DNA from: Enterococcus termitis
GTDB taxonomy: Bacteria > Bacillota > Bacilli > Lactobacillales > Enterococcaceae
DNA: 64,000 bases
Direction of reading: 5' to 3'
Assembly: GCF_001730305.1 (NCBI RefSeq)
Contig: NZ_MIJY01000001.1
Span: 186,001 to 250,000 of the forward strand
Below the pieces are notes generated by a model that ran no database searches, had not been told where the DNA came from, and saw only the letters and a program-made list of their open reading frames with translations. Shown one piece after another: positions 9,213-19,137 of the stretch (its first letter is position 1; every line of letters begins with the position of its first letter). The position numbers were made by a program, and so were the translations under genes.

Positions 9213-9270
9213 TTTCTAACAAAAAAATAAGACACAATCTTTTATGATTGTGTCTTATTTTTTGTTAGAA
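9213..9270 (+). terminator. Strong rho-independent terminator after the DUF1831 gene
   Basis: Long near-perfect inverted repeat with arms of about 25 bp (9214-9239 and 9245-9270, one bulge), core GACACAATC/GATTGTGTC, with A and T tracts on the two sides. Confidence 0.88.
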
Positions 9271-9315
9271 TGAAGAAAAGTTTCCTAAGAAAACAAGGAG
9301 TTCTCACTCAATACC

Positions 9316-9343
9316 TTTACATCTTCTAAAATCCTAGTATAAT
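9316..9343 (+). promoter_or_regulatory. mnmA promoter
   Basis: -35 TTTACA (9316-9321), 16-bp spacer and -10 TATAAT (9338-9343). Transcription would begin about 65 nt upstream of the mnmA ATG. Confidence 0.6.
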
Positions 9344-9401
9344 AAGTATCACTGAAAAGTTACGACCTTCAAATCGTGGATGATTTCAGAATCTAAATTG
9401 A

Positions 9402-10541
<1,140 letters not shown>

Positions 10542-10542
10542 A

Positions 10543-10573
10543 AAAAAACGAGTAGATATTCTACTCGTTTTTT
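10543..10573. terminator. Bidirectional terminator between mnmA and the convergent membrane protein gene
   Basis: AAAAAACGAGTAGA-TAT-TCTACTCGTTTTTT: perfect arms with A and T tracts serving both strands. The stop codon of the minus-strand gene lies inside it. Confidence 0.85.
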
Positions 10574-10953
10574 TGATCAACTGTGCGAATATATGCTTGA
10601 GAATCTGGGGACAAAATCAAATAGATAAATGATACGAGTTCTATTACGCGAAAAGCCAGCATCACCATTTTAGGCAATAGACTCACCATGATCGGTGGGT
10701 AAAAATATTGAAGAATAATAAAGGGAATAAACAGACAGGATAAAATATAGCCCTTTTTTCCACCTGTCAGCAGTCCGGCAATGACAATGATATACACAAG
10801 AAAAATTAACATTTGATACCAAACATCTCCGCCGAAGGTCCCATTCCCTTCAACGACAGCTTTTAAAGCCATGATCAAAGAAACAATGAGCAGGATGTTA
10901 TTATAAAGAAGTAAATAAATACCGATGGAATTCCAAAATACAGGTTTTTTCAT
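10561..10953 (-). CDS. Small membrane protein of unknown function
   Basis: 130 aa with four hydrophobic segments (about residues 10-30, 45-65, 68-88 and 92-115) and a short charged C-terminus. I do not recognise a family. A weak ribosome binding site (AAAGGAC on the minus strand) precedes the ATG. It is convergent with mnmA and shares its terminator. Nothing in the sequence gives a function. Confidence 0.6.
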   Translation of the reverse strand: MKKPVFWNSIGIYLLLYNNILLIVSLIMALKAVVEGNGTFGGDVWYQMLIFLVYIIVIAGLLTGGKKGYILSCLFIPFIILQYFYPPIMVSLLPKMVMLAFRVIELVSFIYLILSPDSQAYIRTVDQKNE

Positions 10954-11080
10954 ACTAAAAATGTCCTTTCTATACTATTCATATTTTAGCAAAAGCCTTT
11001 TCTATTCGCAATCAGATACAAAAGTAAAAATTTATTCTTTTAGCAGTCGGTACTTATGGTAAAATAAAAATAATGAAGGT

Positions 11081-11128
11081 TTAAACAAAAGTATTTCACA
11101 AGCACTTAAGTTGAAAGTTTTTGTTTAA
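11081..11128. other. Inverted repeat upstream of the DUF1033 gene
   Basis: Perfect 10-bp arms TTAAACAAAA (11081-11090) and TTTTGTTTAA (11119-11128). It sits 45-90 bp before the DUF1033 start, without a T tract typical of a terminator, so it may be an operator or leader structure. Confidence 0.4.
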
Positions 11129-11172
11129 GTAACTAGAATAGCACTTGTAGAAAGAATTGGAGTGATTCATGG

Positions 11173-11538
11173 ATGTATCAAGTGATTACCATGTATGGCG
11201 ATAATGAGCCGTGGTGGTTTTTTGAAGACTGGCAAGAAGATGTCGAAGAAGATAAAACGTTTGATTGCCTAGAAGAAGCTGAACGTTACTACATAAAAAA
11301 ATGGCAGGAACTCTCGTCCACCTATGAATACATAAATACTAAAGTAAACTATTTAGCTGCTTTTTGGAATGATGGAGACGAACGCTGGTGTGAAGAGTGC
11401 GATGAAGATTTGCAGCAATACAAAGGGTTAGCCTTATTAAAGGACAATCAGTCAGTGACTTTTGAAAGTGGAGATGATTTTCATGAGCGCAACAATGATT
11501 GTGGAAAACCGAAATGTTGTAAATCCAGCTTCGCTTAA
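11173..11538 (+). CDS. DUF1033 family protein
   Basis: 121 aa, acidic, soluble, Trp-rich at the start (NEPWWFFEDW). The pattern MYQVITMYGDNEPWWFFEDW and later AFWNDGDERWCEECDEDLQ fit the DUF1033 family, found in lactic acid bacteria and with no established role. There are four further cysteines near the C-terminus (CGKPKCCKSS region). It is a single gene with its own terminator. Confidence 0.78.
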   Translation: MYQVITMYGDNEPWWFFEDWQEDVEEDKTFDCLEEAERYYIKKWQELSSTYEYINTKVNYLAAFWNDGDERWCEECDEDLQQYKGLALLKDNQSVTFESGDDFHERNNDCGKPKCCKSSFA

Positions 11539-11599
11539 AAATATAGAGCATAAGATATCAAACGTGTATCTTATGCTCTATATTTTCTTTTTTTTTTGA
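11537..11599 (+). terminator. Terminator after the DUF1033 gene
   Basis: Arms AATATAGAGCATAAGATA and its complement, 9-nt loop, followed by a T-rich run of about 17 nt. Confidence 0.85.
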
Positions 11600-11862
11600 A
11601 AAAGTAAATCACTGAAAACATACGGCAATCAAAAGTGATAGCTTCAAAATGCATAGGATCATTTCCAACAATCGCTTTATGCGAAATGTAACTTGAAAAA
11701 TTGAGTTATAAGGAAGCCAGTGATTCTTCCTGTTTTGATTGAACATAGCTTCTATCTATATATTAAAATATAGTGTTGATTTTAGTCTCAACTCTCAGCT
11801 GGGAGAGAATTTTGTCTGATGACTTATTTTTCAAGGTGCAACGTTTTCAGCTCAACTTTTTA
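11600..11862. other. Gene-free stretch
   Basis: Together with the terminator, 11539-11862 carries no gene. A small CTCTC/GAGAG palindrome near 11796-11811 and an AT-rich stretch are visible. Nothing can be assigned. Confidence 0.5.
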
Positions 11863-12576
11863 TTAATCTTTACATATCCATTTGCCATTTTCCATAGTAC
11901 ATGAAGCATCAGAGGGCTGGTTTGTATCAATAACTTCGATGATTGGCGCTTCCTTTTCCTGAATAGTTTTAAGTGCTTGAATGATTTGCTCCAGAGGCTG
12001 AGCGCCATTGATCAAATACTTTCCATTGACGATCAAGGCTGGCACCCCTGATAATTGGTATTTATCAGCTAATTGAAAATCGGATTCGACAAGAGCGAGC
12101 GTTTTAGGATCGTGAAAGGCTTGTTGCCATTGTTCAAAATCAAGTGTACTTTTTTGAACAATAGAAGAAATGACATTAAGATCCTCAATATTTTGATTGT
12201 GAACAAAAAGTGCTTCCTGTAATGCATCAAAAATCTGCCAATAGCCTTCTTCTCCAGCAATGATCCTTGCTGCTTTAGCGGCAATCAAACCGTTTTTAGA
12301 AGTGGGGAAGGGAAAATCTGCCTGTTCCATGCCTGAAATATTGAAACGGTGTAAATCATCATTTTGGTTTGCCTGTGTCCAGTGAGACAGGATCTCCTTT
12401 TTCGCTTGTTCTCTGGAACCAAACATTTGAGCAAGGTGTTCTGGTTCCCAAGCTAGAGCAAACGAACAATGAACAATGTTGATATCGCTCATTTCTTTTT
12501 GGACTTGTCTCATGCGATAAGACATTGGAAAGCAAAAACTGCAAATAACATCGTGAAAAAATTCAATTGTGATCAT
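11863..12576 (-). CDS. FrnE/DsbA-like thiol oxidoreductase
   Basis: 237 aa, cytoplasmic (no signal peptide). Thioredoxin-fold protein of the DsbA/FrnE group: the active-site Cys12-S-F-Cys15 follows strand MITIEFFHDVI, a long helical insertion follows, and the cis-Pro loop is GVPALIV. The C-terminus carries a second Cys pair (CTMENGKWIC). Relatives are protein disulfide isomerases linked to oxidative stress. The promoter region holds a perfect palindrome (12594-12618) of the same type as at the FMN reductase gene, suggesting shared redox or electrophile control. Confidence 0.82.
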   Translation of the reverse strand: MITIEFFHDVICSFCFPMSYRMRQVQKEMSDINIVHCSFALAWEPEHLAQMFGSREQAKKEILSHWTQANQNDDLHRFNISGMEQADFPFPTSKNGLIAAKAARIIAGEEGYWQIFDALQEALFVHNQNIEDLNVISSIVQKSTLDFEQWQQAFHDPKTLALVESDFQLADKYQLSGVPALIVNGKYLINGAQPLEQIIQALKTIQEKEAPIIEVIDTNQPSDASCTMENGKWICKD

Positions 12577-12593
12577 AAGTTCTCCTTTAGTTT

Positions 12594-12618
12594 ATATACT
12601 TACTAATAGTAAGTATAT
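12594..12618. promoter_or_regulatory. Palindromic operator, ACTTACT/AGTAAGT type
   Basis: Perfect palindrome with 12-bp arms (ATATACTTACTA and complement) around one central base. It starts 17 bp upstream of the FrnE-like start codon on the minus strand, where a repressor would block transcription. The core is shared with 25297-25313. MarR or HxlR/DUF24-type repressors use palindromes of this size; the regulator itself is not in the window. Confidence 0.75.
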
Positions 12619-12753
12619 CCTTTTAAACGTTACATTTCAATAAAAAGATTTTAGTAGACCGCAATGGAGCTGTAGAATGTGTTAAAATAAAGGCATTGAA
12701 TTTTTGAAATGGATCAAACTACATATAAAATCATAGAGAAGTGAGTGACGAAA

Positions 12754-14838
12754 ATGGCAAACAAACAACTGATTATTGCTGAAAAACCTAGTGTTGCCAA
12801 AGACTTAAGCAAGGTGCTAGGAGCAAATCAAAAAAATAAAAGTTATTATGAAGGGCCAACAGTCATCGTAACATGGGCCTTAGGACATCTATTAGGATTA
12901 AAAATGCCGGAGGATATTAATAAAGAGTGGCAATCGTGGCAAATGGAAACCTTGCCGATGCTTCCCAAAAATTTAGGCATTAAGCCGCTACCTAAAACAG
13001 GACATCAATTAAAAGCTATCAAACAATTGGCGAATCGTAAAGATGTTTCAGAGGCAGTAATCGCAACAGATGCAGGTCGTGAAGGGGAATTGGTTGCTCG
13101 CTGGATTTTGGAGTATGTGCATTTTAATAAGCCTGTCAAACGATTATGGATTTCCTCTCAAACAGATAAAGCGATCAAAGATGGCTTTAAAAAATTAAGA
13201 CCAGCGAAAGAATACGACAATTTATATGATTCAGCTCTTGCGCGAGCTAAAGCTGATTGGCTAGTTGGTCTAAATGTGACCAGAGCATTAACTGTTAAAT
13301 ATCAAGATAGTCTTTCAGCTGGCCGTGTTCAAACGCCGACCTTGTCATTGGTTCGCCAACAAGAAAAGAAAATCGAAAGCTTTAGACCGCAAACGTATTT
13401 TTCTGTAGATTTACATGTTCAAAAAGAAAAGGCGAAACTCGTTCAAAGTAACCCGTATAGCTTTAAAGAAAGAAATGATGTAGAAGCTTTTGTAAAAAAA
13501 CTAAGCGAAGGGAAAGGCAAAGTAACGGATATTCAGGAAAAAAGCAAAACCGAACAAGCACCGTTGCCTTATGACTTAACTGAAATTCAAAGAGAAGCGA
13601 ATCAGCGCTACCAATTTTCAGCTAAGAAAACTCTATCCTTAGTTCAAAGCTTATATGAATTTCATAAAATCGTGACCTATCCAAGAACAGATAGTAAATA
13701 TTTAACAACAGATATGAAAGCAACAATGAAAGAACGATTACAGGCAGTCAGTGACTTCGCCCCAGAAGTAAAAACCTATATCAAAAACGGTGCCCAAGTG
13801 AAATTGACTAAAGTCTTTCAAAATGAAAAGGTCACTGATCACCATGCGTTGATCCCAACAGAACAACGTGCGCGTTACGAAAAATTGAGTGGTGATGAAC
13901 AAAAGATCTATAATATGATCGTCACACGTTTTTTAGGAATGTTTGCTGAGCCTCATCGTACAAAACAAACCAAAGTAACGGTCAGTTTTGGTAAAGAGCA
14001 ATTTATTTTCCGTCAAAGTAAGGTCGAAGTTGCCGGCTGGAAACAGGAAAAAGAGGAGAGTGTTCCCTCTGTTGATTGGAAAGTAGGGATGGTCATTGCA
14101 CCGAACTTTACGATCAATAAAGAATTAACTACACCGCCTAAACCATTGACTGAAGGCACCTTATTAGGGTTAATGGAAAAACACAGTTTAGGAACGCCAG
14201 CGACTCGTGCCGAAATTATTGAAAAGCTGATCAAATCAGAATTGATGGAACGAACCAACAGCGGGTTAATGGTCTCTTCAAAAGGAAAACAACTGCTTGA
14301 ATTGGTCAATCCTTCTCTCGTTACACCTGAGCTAACAGAAAAATGGGAAAAAACACTTGAAGCGATTGCTAAAGGAAAACAAAGCAGTACGGTTTTCTTA
14401 AAGGAAATCGAACAGGATACTAAAAAATTAGTTAGTGAAATCAAGCAAAGTGAAAGCAAATATCAAGACTTTTCAATTACACAGAAAAAATGTCCAGACT
14501 GCGGGTCAAATTTACGCGAGAAAAATACCAAAGATGGAAAGATCTACGTATGCACAAACCAAGAGTGTAGCTATCGTAGAAGAAAAGATCCGAAGCTATC
14601 AAATCATCGTTGTTCTCAATGTCATCGGAAAATGGAAATCATCGATGGCAAAAATGGCGCTTATTTCAAATGTAAATATTGCTCGATCACTGAAAAAATG
14701 CAAGATAAAAAAGAACGAAGCAAGAAGCTGTCAAAACATGAAGAACGCAAATTGATGAAAAAATACGCTCAAAAAGAAGAGCCAGAAGAAAGTGCATTAG
14801 CCCAAGCTTTAAAAGCAGCAATGAAAGATAATGGATAG
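12754..14838 (+). CDS. topB: DNA topoisomerase III
   Basis: Type IA topoisomerase that relaxes negative supercoils and decatenates DNA. 694 aa from the ATG at 12754, which has AGAAGTGAG at a good distance; a GTG nine bases earlier is possible. N-terminal TOPRIM domain (QLIIAEKPSVAKDL; acidic TDAGREGE), SAGRVQTPTLSLV, and catalytic Tyr about 309 in VTYPRTDS. The C-terminus adds two CxxC-type zinc ribbons (CPDCG...CTNQEC and CSQCH...CKYC) and a Lys-rich tail. It is a stand-alone housekeeping gene with its own terminator. Confidence 0.94.
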   Translation: MANKQLIIAEKPSVAKDLSKVLGANQKNKSYYEGPTVIVTWALGHLLGLKMPEDINKEWQSWQMETLPMLPKNLGIKPLPKTGHQLKAIKQLANRKDVSEAVIATDAGREGELVARWILEYVHFNKPVKRLWISSQTDKAIKDGFKKLRPAKEYDNLYDSALARAKADWLVGLNVTRALTVKYQDSLSAGRVQTPTLSLVRQQEKKIESFRPQTYFSVDLHVQKEKAKLVQSNPYSFKERNDVEAFVKKLSEGKGKVTDIQEKSKTEQAPLPYDLTEIQREANQRYQFSAKKTLSLVQSLYEFHKIVTYPRTDSKYLTTDMKATMKERLQAVSDFAPEVKTYIKNGAQVKLTKVFQNEKVTDHHALIPTEQRARYEKLSGDEQKIYNMIVTRFLGMFAEPHRTKQTKVTVSFGKEQFIFRQSKVEVAGWKQEKEESVPSVDWKVGMVIAPNFTINKELTTPPKPLTEGTLLGLMEKHSLGTPATRAEIIEKLIKSELMERTNSGLMVSSKGKQLLELVNPSLVTPELTEKWEKTLEAIAKGKQSSTVFLKEIEQDTKKLVSEIKQSESKYQDFSITQKKCPDCGSNLREKNTKDGKIYVCTNQECSYRRRKDPKLSNHRCSQCHRKMEIIDGKNGAYFKCKYCSITEKMQDKKERSKKLSKHEERKLMKKYAQKEEPEESALAQALKAAMKDNG

Positions 14839-14847
14839 AACAATATA

Positions 14848-14898
14848 AAAAATATGGCTTAGAAACAACTGTATAGTTGTTTCTAAGCCATATTTTTA
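14848..14898. terminator. Terminator between topB and the convergent small membrane gene
   Basis: Perfect arms ATATGGCTTAGAAACAAC and complement around a TGTATA loop, with A and T tracts on both sides. Confidence 0.88.
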
Positions 14899-14915
14899 TT
14901 TGTAAAAGCAGGTGA

Positions 14916-15230
14916 TTATTTATATAAACTTTGCTGATGAAATACAAAATAATTGATAAACAACTGTTTTACTTTGCTCGTAGCAGTTTTCGCAAAAGGA
15001 AGTATGACTGTAAAACTAAGCGCAGCAAAAACGGAACCTAAAACAATTCGCCAAATCGTGAATTCTTGAAAATCTAAAAAGTGGGCAACCACTACTAAAA
15101 ATGGTGAGGCAATAAAAGAAACAACCACCACCCACAAAGAAAAAACGAGCGCAATCAACGCAATACCAATTCCCACTAAAATCAAATCTAAGAACAGCAA
15201 CCCAACTAACGCAACCATATTTATTTTCAT
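14916..15230 (-). CDS. Small DUF1700-like membrane protein
   Basis: 104 aa from the ATG at 15230, chosen because CGGAGGTT lies just upstream; the longer reading frame to 15290 lacks a ribosome binding site. Two or three long hydrophobic segments rich in Val, Leu and Ile (MVALVGLLFLDLILVGIGIA onward). The composition resembles the transmembrane part of DUF1700 proteins, but there is no PadR-like gene next to it. Function unknown. Confidence 0.6.
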   Translation of the reverse strand: MKINMVALVGLLFLDLILVGIGIALIALVFSLWVVVVSFIASPFLVVVAHFLDFQEFTIWRIVLGSVFAALSFTVILPFAKTATSKVKQLFINYFVFHQQSLYK

Positions 15231-15457
15231 TTGAACCTCCGAAAAGTTATTTGTTATCCTAAGTATGACAGAGTCGTCAGACAATGACACCCGACCTCCG
15301 ACTGATTTTTAAGAAATGGATGTTAACTTAATAAAGGAGAAAAACGAAAGGAATTAAAAAGTTTTTATTTAGGTTTTTATTTTATACTATTGGTACCTGA
15401 TAGAGAAATGAGATCTCACTTTGATGTATTAGGAAAAAAAGAAAAGAGGTTTTTAAT

Positions 15458-17065
15458 ATGGTATTGATTGGTGACGACTATCCAAGTAAATGGAAAAATC
15501 TGCCCATTAATGGAGCAGTGGATTCATGGGGGATGTATACACGACAATGTACATCTTTTGTGGCAAATCGATTAAGTGTAGTAAATAAATTTAATATCTC
15601 AAGACCGCCAAGTAATTGGAACGCTAATGTATGGGGGCAAAATGCGCAAAGCATGGGCTATAAAGTCGATAAGAACCCTAGTGTTGGTTCAGTGGCATGG
15701 TGGAATGCGGGTTTCCATGTTGCTTGGGTGGCAGAAGTAAAAAATGGTCAGGTATTGATCGAAGAATATAACAATCCAGCTGGTTCAGGGCGTTATAATA
15801 ATCGATGGATCAATAGTAATAATGTGGATGGATATATTCATTTTAAAGATTTACCAACCACTGGTAATTCAAATTATTATGAGGTTAATCCTGGCAGCGT
15901 CATGTTGAAGAAAGCTGATGGTTTGTATGGAGCGAATGATGTCGATTTTAAAAACGGTGCTGTATTGGGAACCTTTGCTGCAGGAACGAAATTCTTTATT
16001 CAAGGAATCAAAAAATCGTCAGCTGGTATTCCAAGATTAGTAACGGGTTCAGGGCACTTGTTAACAGCAAATAAATCTTTGGTTGAACAATGCGATCTTG
16101 CATTTCCTAATTATTTCAATGTAAATCCTGTACAAGTAGAGCTACAAACAGAAGATGGTTTATATGCAGCAACTGATAGAGATTTCAAAAATGGATTGGT
16201 TGGAAACGTAAAATATAAGAAAGGAACACCATTTTACATTACAGGATTGACATACAATAGTACGGGCTATCCACGACTGATTACCTCGTCAGGACATTTG
16301 CTTTCTTCCAACAAAGCTGTTGTCAAAGTGTATTCTGGTTCGATGTTTACTAATTATTTTGCGACTAATCCGGTTAAGGTTGAATTGAAGACAACAGATG
16401 GCTTATATTCACGAAATGATGTCGATTTTAAAAATGGTTTAGTCAATAATAAGACGTATAACGTAGGAACACCTTTTTATATCGTTGGTATGACACAAAG
16501 TAGTAGTGGTCATCCACGATTGATTACTTCATCGGGACATCTACTTTCTTCCAACAAAGCTGTTGTCAAAGTGTATTCTGGTGCTATGTTTACCAATTAT
16601 TTTGCGACTAATCCAGTTAAGGTTGAATTGAAGACAACAGATGGCTTATATTCACGAGATGATGTCGATTTTAAAAATGGTTTGATCAACAATAAAACGT
16701 ATAACGTAGGAACGCCTTTTTATATTGTTGGTATGACACAAAGTAGCAGTGGTCATCCACGATTGATTACTTCATCGGGACATCTACTTTCTTCCAACAA
16801 AGCTGTTGTCAAAGTGTATTCAGGTATGTTGTTCAATAATTACTATCCAACGAATCCGGGACGAGTAAGATTGAAGGTGGCAGATGGTGTCTATGCACGA
16901 GAAGATGTTGATTTTAAAAATGGTTGTATGGATAACAAAACCTATGATGTAGGGACGTCATTTATAATTATTGGCATGACACAAAGTTCTACAGGAATTC
17001 CGAGATTGATTACGAATAACGGATATTTATTAAGTGCTAACAAATCGATAGTTGAAGCATATTAA
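15458..17065 (+). CDS. CHAP-domain peptidoglycan hydrolase with five DUF5776-like C-terminal repeats, no signal peptide
   Basis: 535 aa. Residues 5-130 form a CHAP amidase/endopeptidase domain with Cys31 (RQCTSFVANRL), His87 (WNAGFHVAWV) and Glu103 (VLIEEYNNP) as the expected catalytic set. Residues about 139-535 contain five units of about 80 aa, each with NP.. VxLK..DGLY...DVDFKNG..GTPFYI..G..RLITSSGHLLS.NK, like the DUF5776 wall-binding repeats. Three units are nearly identical in DNA, period 243 bp. The upstream frame closes at a TGA (15422-15424), so no signal peptide exists. Release may need lysis or a non-classical route. A TATACT-type -10 and the site AAAGAGG precede the ATG. Confidence 0.85.
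   Translation: MVLIGDDYPSKWKNLPINGAVDSWGMYTRQCTSFVANRLSVVNKFNISRPPSNWNANVWGQNAQSMGYKVDKNPSVGSVAWWNAGFHVAWVAEVKNGQVLIEEYNNPAGSGRYNNRWINSNNVDGYIHFKDLPTTGNSNYYEVNPGSVMLKKADGLYGANDVDFKNGAVLGTFAAGTKFFIQGIKKSSAGIPRLVTGSGHLLTANKSLVEQCDLAFPNYFNVNPVQVELQTEDGLYAATDRDFKNGLVGNVKYKKGTPFYITGLTYNSTGYPRLITSSGHLLSSNKAVVKVYSGSMFTNYFATNPVKVELKTTDGLYSRNDVDFKNGLVNNKTYNVGTPFYIVGMTQSSSGHPRLITSSGHLLSSNKAVVKVYSGAMFTNYFATNPVKVELKTTDGLYSRDDVDFKNGLINNKTYNVGTPFYIVGMTQSSSGHPRLITSSGHLLSSNKAVVKVYSGMLFNNYYPTNPGRVRLKVADGVYAREDVDFKNGCMDNKTYDVGTSFIIIGMTQSSTGIPRLITNNGYLLSANKSIVEAY
16065..17060 (+). repeat. Tandem 243-bp repeats inside the CHAP gene
   Basis: The string CCAACAAAGC recurs at 16308, 16551 and 16794, exactly 243 bp (81 codons) apart, with long near-identical flanks. 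The outer units are more diverged. The boundaries given are approximate. Copy number is liable to change by recombination. Confidence 0.85.
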
Positions 17066-17103
17066 AAAGCCGTTTAGTAAAAATAAAATAGTCAATTAAA
17101 TAC

Positions 17104-17175
17104 AAAATAGACAGACGAGAAAAAAGCATTTAGCTCATTAAGAGCAGCTTCTTCTCGCTGTCTATTCTATTTTTT
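17104..17175 (+). terminator. Terminator, member of the dispersed intergenic repeat
   Basis: Arms AATAGACAG (17106-17114) and CTGTCTATT (17158-17166), inner CGAGAA/TTCTCG, then TCTATTTTTT. The inside (GCATTTAGCTC...GAGCAGCTTCTTCTCG) matches the repeat family core GCGTTTAGCTCC...GGAGCTGCTTTTTTCTCG. Confidence 0.75.
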
Positions 17176-17331
17176 AGGTATAACCCCTCCATTTTAGACT
17201 GATTTTCGATTTAGATCTATTCTCAAAAGCGAGTAAAATTTATTTTTTTTAAAGAGAGCGATTCTTAGATGGAAATTAATGATAAAATAAGAACAAGAAA
17301 TAGCTGTATAGATTGTGGAGGTTAACTATCT

Positions 17332-18018
17332 ATGAATCAAAGAATATTCATTGTTGAAGACGATCCAGTAATAACGGAAGTCATTGAGCAACATTTGACA
17401 AAATGGGGCTTTATCTGCAGTAAAGTAGCGAATTTTCAACATGTAAGTCAGGAGATTCAAGCATTTGAAGCCGATCTAGTTTTACTAGATATTTCTCTTC
17501 CCTTTTACAATGGCTTTTATTGGTGCCAAGAAATTCGTAACTATTCAGAACTGCCGATTATTTTTTTATCTTCTGCTAGTGATAATATGAATATGGTCAT
17601 GGCGATGAATTTAGGAGCAGATGATTTTATGGCCAAGCCGTTTGATTTATCTGTATTGGTTGCTAAAATTCAAGCGTTGCTGCGTCGTAGTTACCAATTT
17701 GGCAATAGTCCGCTTAAATATACCTATCAATCGTATGAGTTGAATCCTCAAGAAAATATAGTGAAATTTGGCAATGAGACAGTTCTGCTAACTCCGAATG
17801 AAAGTAAAATATTATTGTTGCTATTTCAAAAAGCGGGTAAAATCGTATCTCGAGAAGAAATCATGGAAAAGTTGTGGGAAGGCGATGAATTCGTTGACAG
17901 CAATACATTAGCAGTCAATATGACTCGGCTGCGAAAAAAACTTTCAGTGATTACTTTAGATGATAGTATTCAAACAGTGAAAAATAAAGGCTATCTTCTG
18001 GAGACAGCCGATGAATAA
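17332..18018 (+). CDS. OmpR-family response regulator of a Bce-type module
   Basis: 228 aa. Receiver domain with acidic pocket VEDDP and phospho-acceptor Asp53 (VLLDISLP), conserved Lys in MAKPFD, then a winged-helix DNA-binding domain (VLLTPNESKILLLLF ... NTLAVNMTRLRKKL). It overlaps the kinase gene by 8 bp. With the kinase and ABC transporter downstream it forms a BceRS-BceAB-like system that senses and counters cell-wall-active peptides (bacitracin, lantibiotics). The inducing compound cannot be read from sequence. Ribosome binding site GTGGAGGTT precedes the ATG. Confidence 0.9.
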   Translation: MNQRIFIVEDDPVITEVIEQHLTKWGFICSKVANFQHVSQEIQAFEADLVLLDISLPFYNGFYWCQEIRNYSELPIIFLSSASDNMNMVMAMNLGADDFMAKPFDLSVLVAKIQALLRRSYQFGNSPLKYTYQSYELNPQENIVKFGNETVLLTPNESKILLLLFQKAGKIVSREEIMEKLWEGDEFVDSNTLAVNMTRLRKKLSVITLDDSIQTVKNKGYLLETADE

Positions 18019-19030
18019 ATATTATGCTGAAATAAAACTAGTCCTCTTTTTTATACGAGAACGCTTTTTAGTGTATGGTTCATATATGCTGCTTTGCTTT
18101 CTTTTTTTCTTTACATTTTATTTGTGGGAGCTCCCATTGGAACCTTTTATTGACGCAGTCGCATTTACGTTTCTTTTTCTATTTATTGTGTCGGTCTACT
18201 ACTTTTTACGTTATCGCCGGATCCATAACGAATTGGAGCGAATCAAAAAAATAACTAACTTTCACAGTAGTCAATTCGGTCTGCTTCCTAAAAAGACCTA
18301 TTCGTTGTTGGAAAAAGATTATTCTGAGCTATTTTTAGCAGCCGTAAAACAAAAAGAACAACTCGAATTGACGAATGACGAGCGCAATAATCAATTGATC
18401 GATTATTACAGCTTATGGAGTCATCAAATCAAAACGCCGCTTGCTGCTTTAGATCTTTTAGTACAGGCACAGGCAGATCCAGCACCTGCGATGAAAGCGG
18501 AGTTGTTTAAAATTGAAGAATATTTGCATATGATGCTGCAGTATTTAAGAATGAATCATGTCAATAATGATTTAGTATTAAAGACTGTTGATTTGAATCA
18601 GTTGATTCGGCTGACGGTCAAAAAGTATGCGGCATTTTTCATTCAAAAAAATCTAACCGTGTCTATTGAACCAGTCAGAGAAGGGATAGTCAGTGATGAA
18701 AAGTGGCTAACGTTTATTCTTGAACAGATCCTATTCAATGCGATTAAATATACTCCGGATCAAGGAAAGATCACGATCTATTATGAAGGAGATTCATTAG
18801 TGGTCAAAGATTCCGGCATTGGGATTCTTCCAGAAGACTTGCCGCGTATTTTTGAGCAAGGCTATACAGGATTTAATGGACGTGAACATCAAAAGGCTAC
18901 TGGCTTAGGTCTATATATGAGTGATAAAATTGCTCAAAAAATAGGTCTGGTTCTATCGGTAGAATCTGAGGTTGCAGTTGGTACGAAACTTTTTATTCAC
19001 TTTCCACAGGAACACTTTCAAACCGAATAA
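18011..19030 (+). CDS. BceS-like intramembrane-sensing histidine kinase
   Basis: 339 aa. Two N-terminal membrane segments (about residues 20-38 and 48-66) with almost no extracellular loop, typical of intramembrane-sensing kinases that need the partner ABC transporter to detect the peptide. Phospho-acceptor His138 is in LWSHQIKTPLAALD, the N box is EQILFNAIKYTPDQG, and the ATP lid contains DSGIGI and TGLGLYMS. It is translationally coupled to the response regulator. A terminator-like hairpin follows, so the ABC genes may be transcribed separately. Confidence 0.9.
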   Translation: MNKYYAEIKLVLFFIRERFLVYGSYMLLCFLFFFTFYLWELPLEPFIDAVAFTFLFLFIVSVYYFLRYRRIHNELERIKKITNFHSSQFGLLPKKTYSLLEKDYSELFLAAVKQKEQLELTNDERNNQLIDYYSLWSHQIKTPLAALDLLVQAQADPAPAMKAELFKIEEYLHMMLQYLRMNHVNNDLVLKTVDLNQLIRLTVKKYAAFFIQKNLTVSIEPVREGIVSDEKWLTFILEQILFNAIKYTPDQGKITIYYEGDSLVVKDSGIGILPEDLPRIFEQGYTGFNGREHQKATGLGLYMSDKIAQKIGLVLSVESEVAVGTKLFIHFPQEHFQTE

Positions 19031-19036
19031 AGAAGT

Positions 19037-19067
19037 CAAACTTACAGCATTGTAAGTTTGTTTTTTT
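19037..19067 (+). terminator. Hairpin terminator between kinase and transporter genes
   Basis: Perfect 10-bp arms CAAACTTACA and TGTAAGTTTG around GCAT, followed by seven T. It divides the module into regulator and transporter units, as in Bce systems where the response regulator activates the transporter promoter. Confidence 0.82.
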
Positions 19068-19137
19068 ATCTGTAAGTAGTATCTTGATCGCTCCTAAATT
19101 ATGATAATGGTAAGGAAATAAACAGGAGGAACGCACA

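Noticed and set aside
15458-17065. Prophage endolysin
   Set aside because: No holin, tail or other phage genes are adjacent, and the neighbours are ordinary chromosomal genes; only the lack of a signal peptide points that way.
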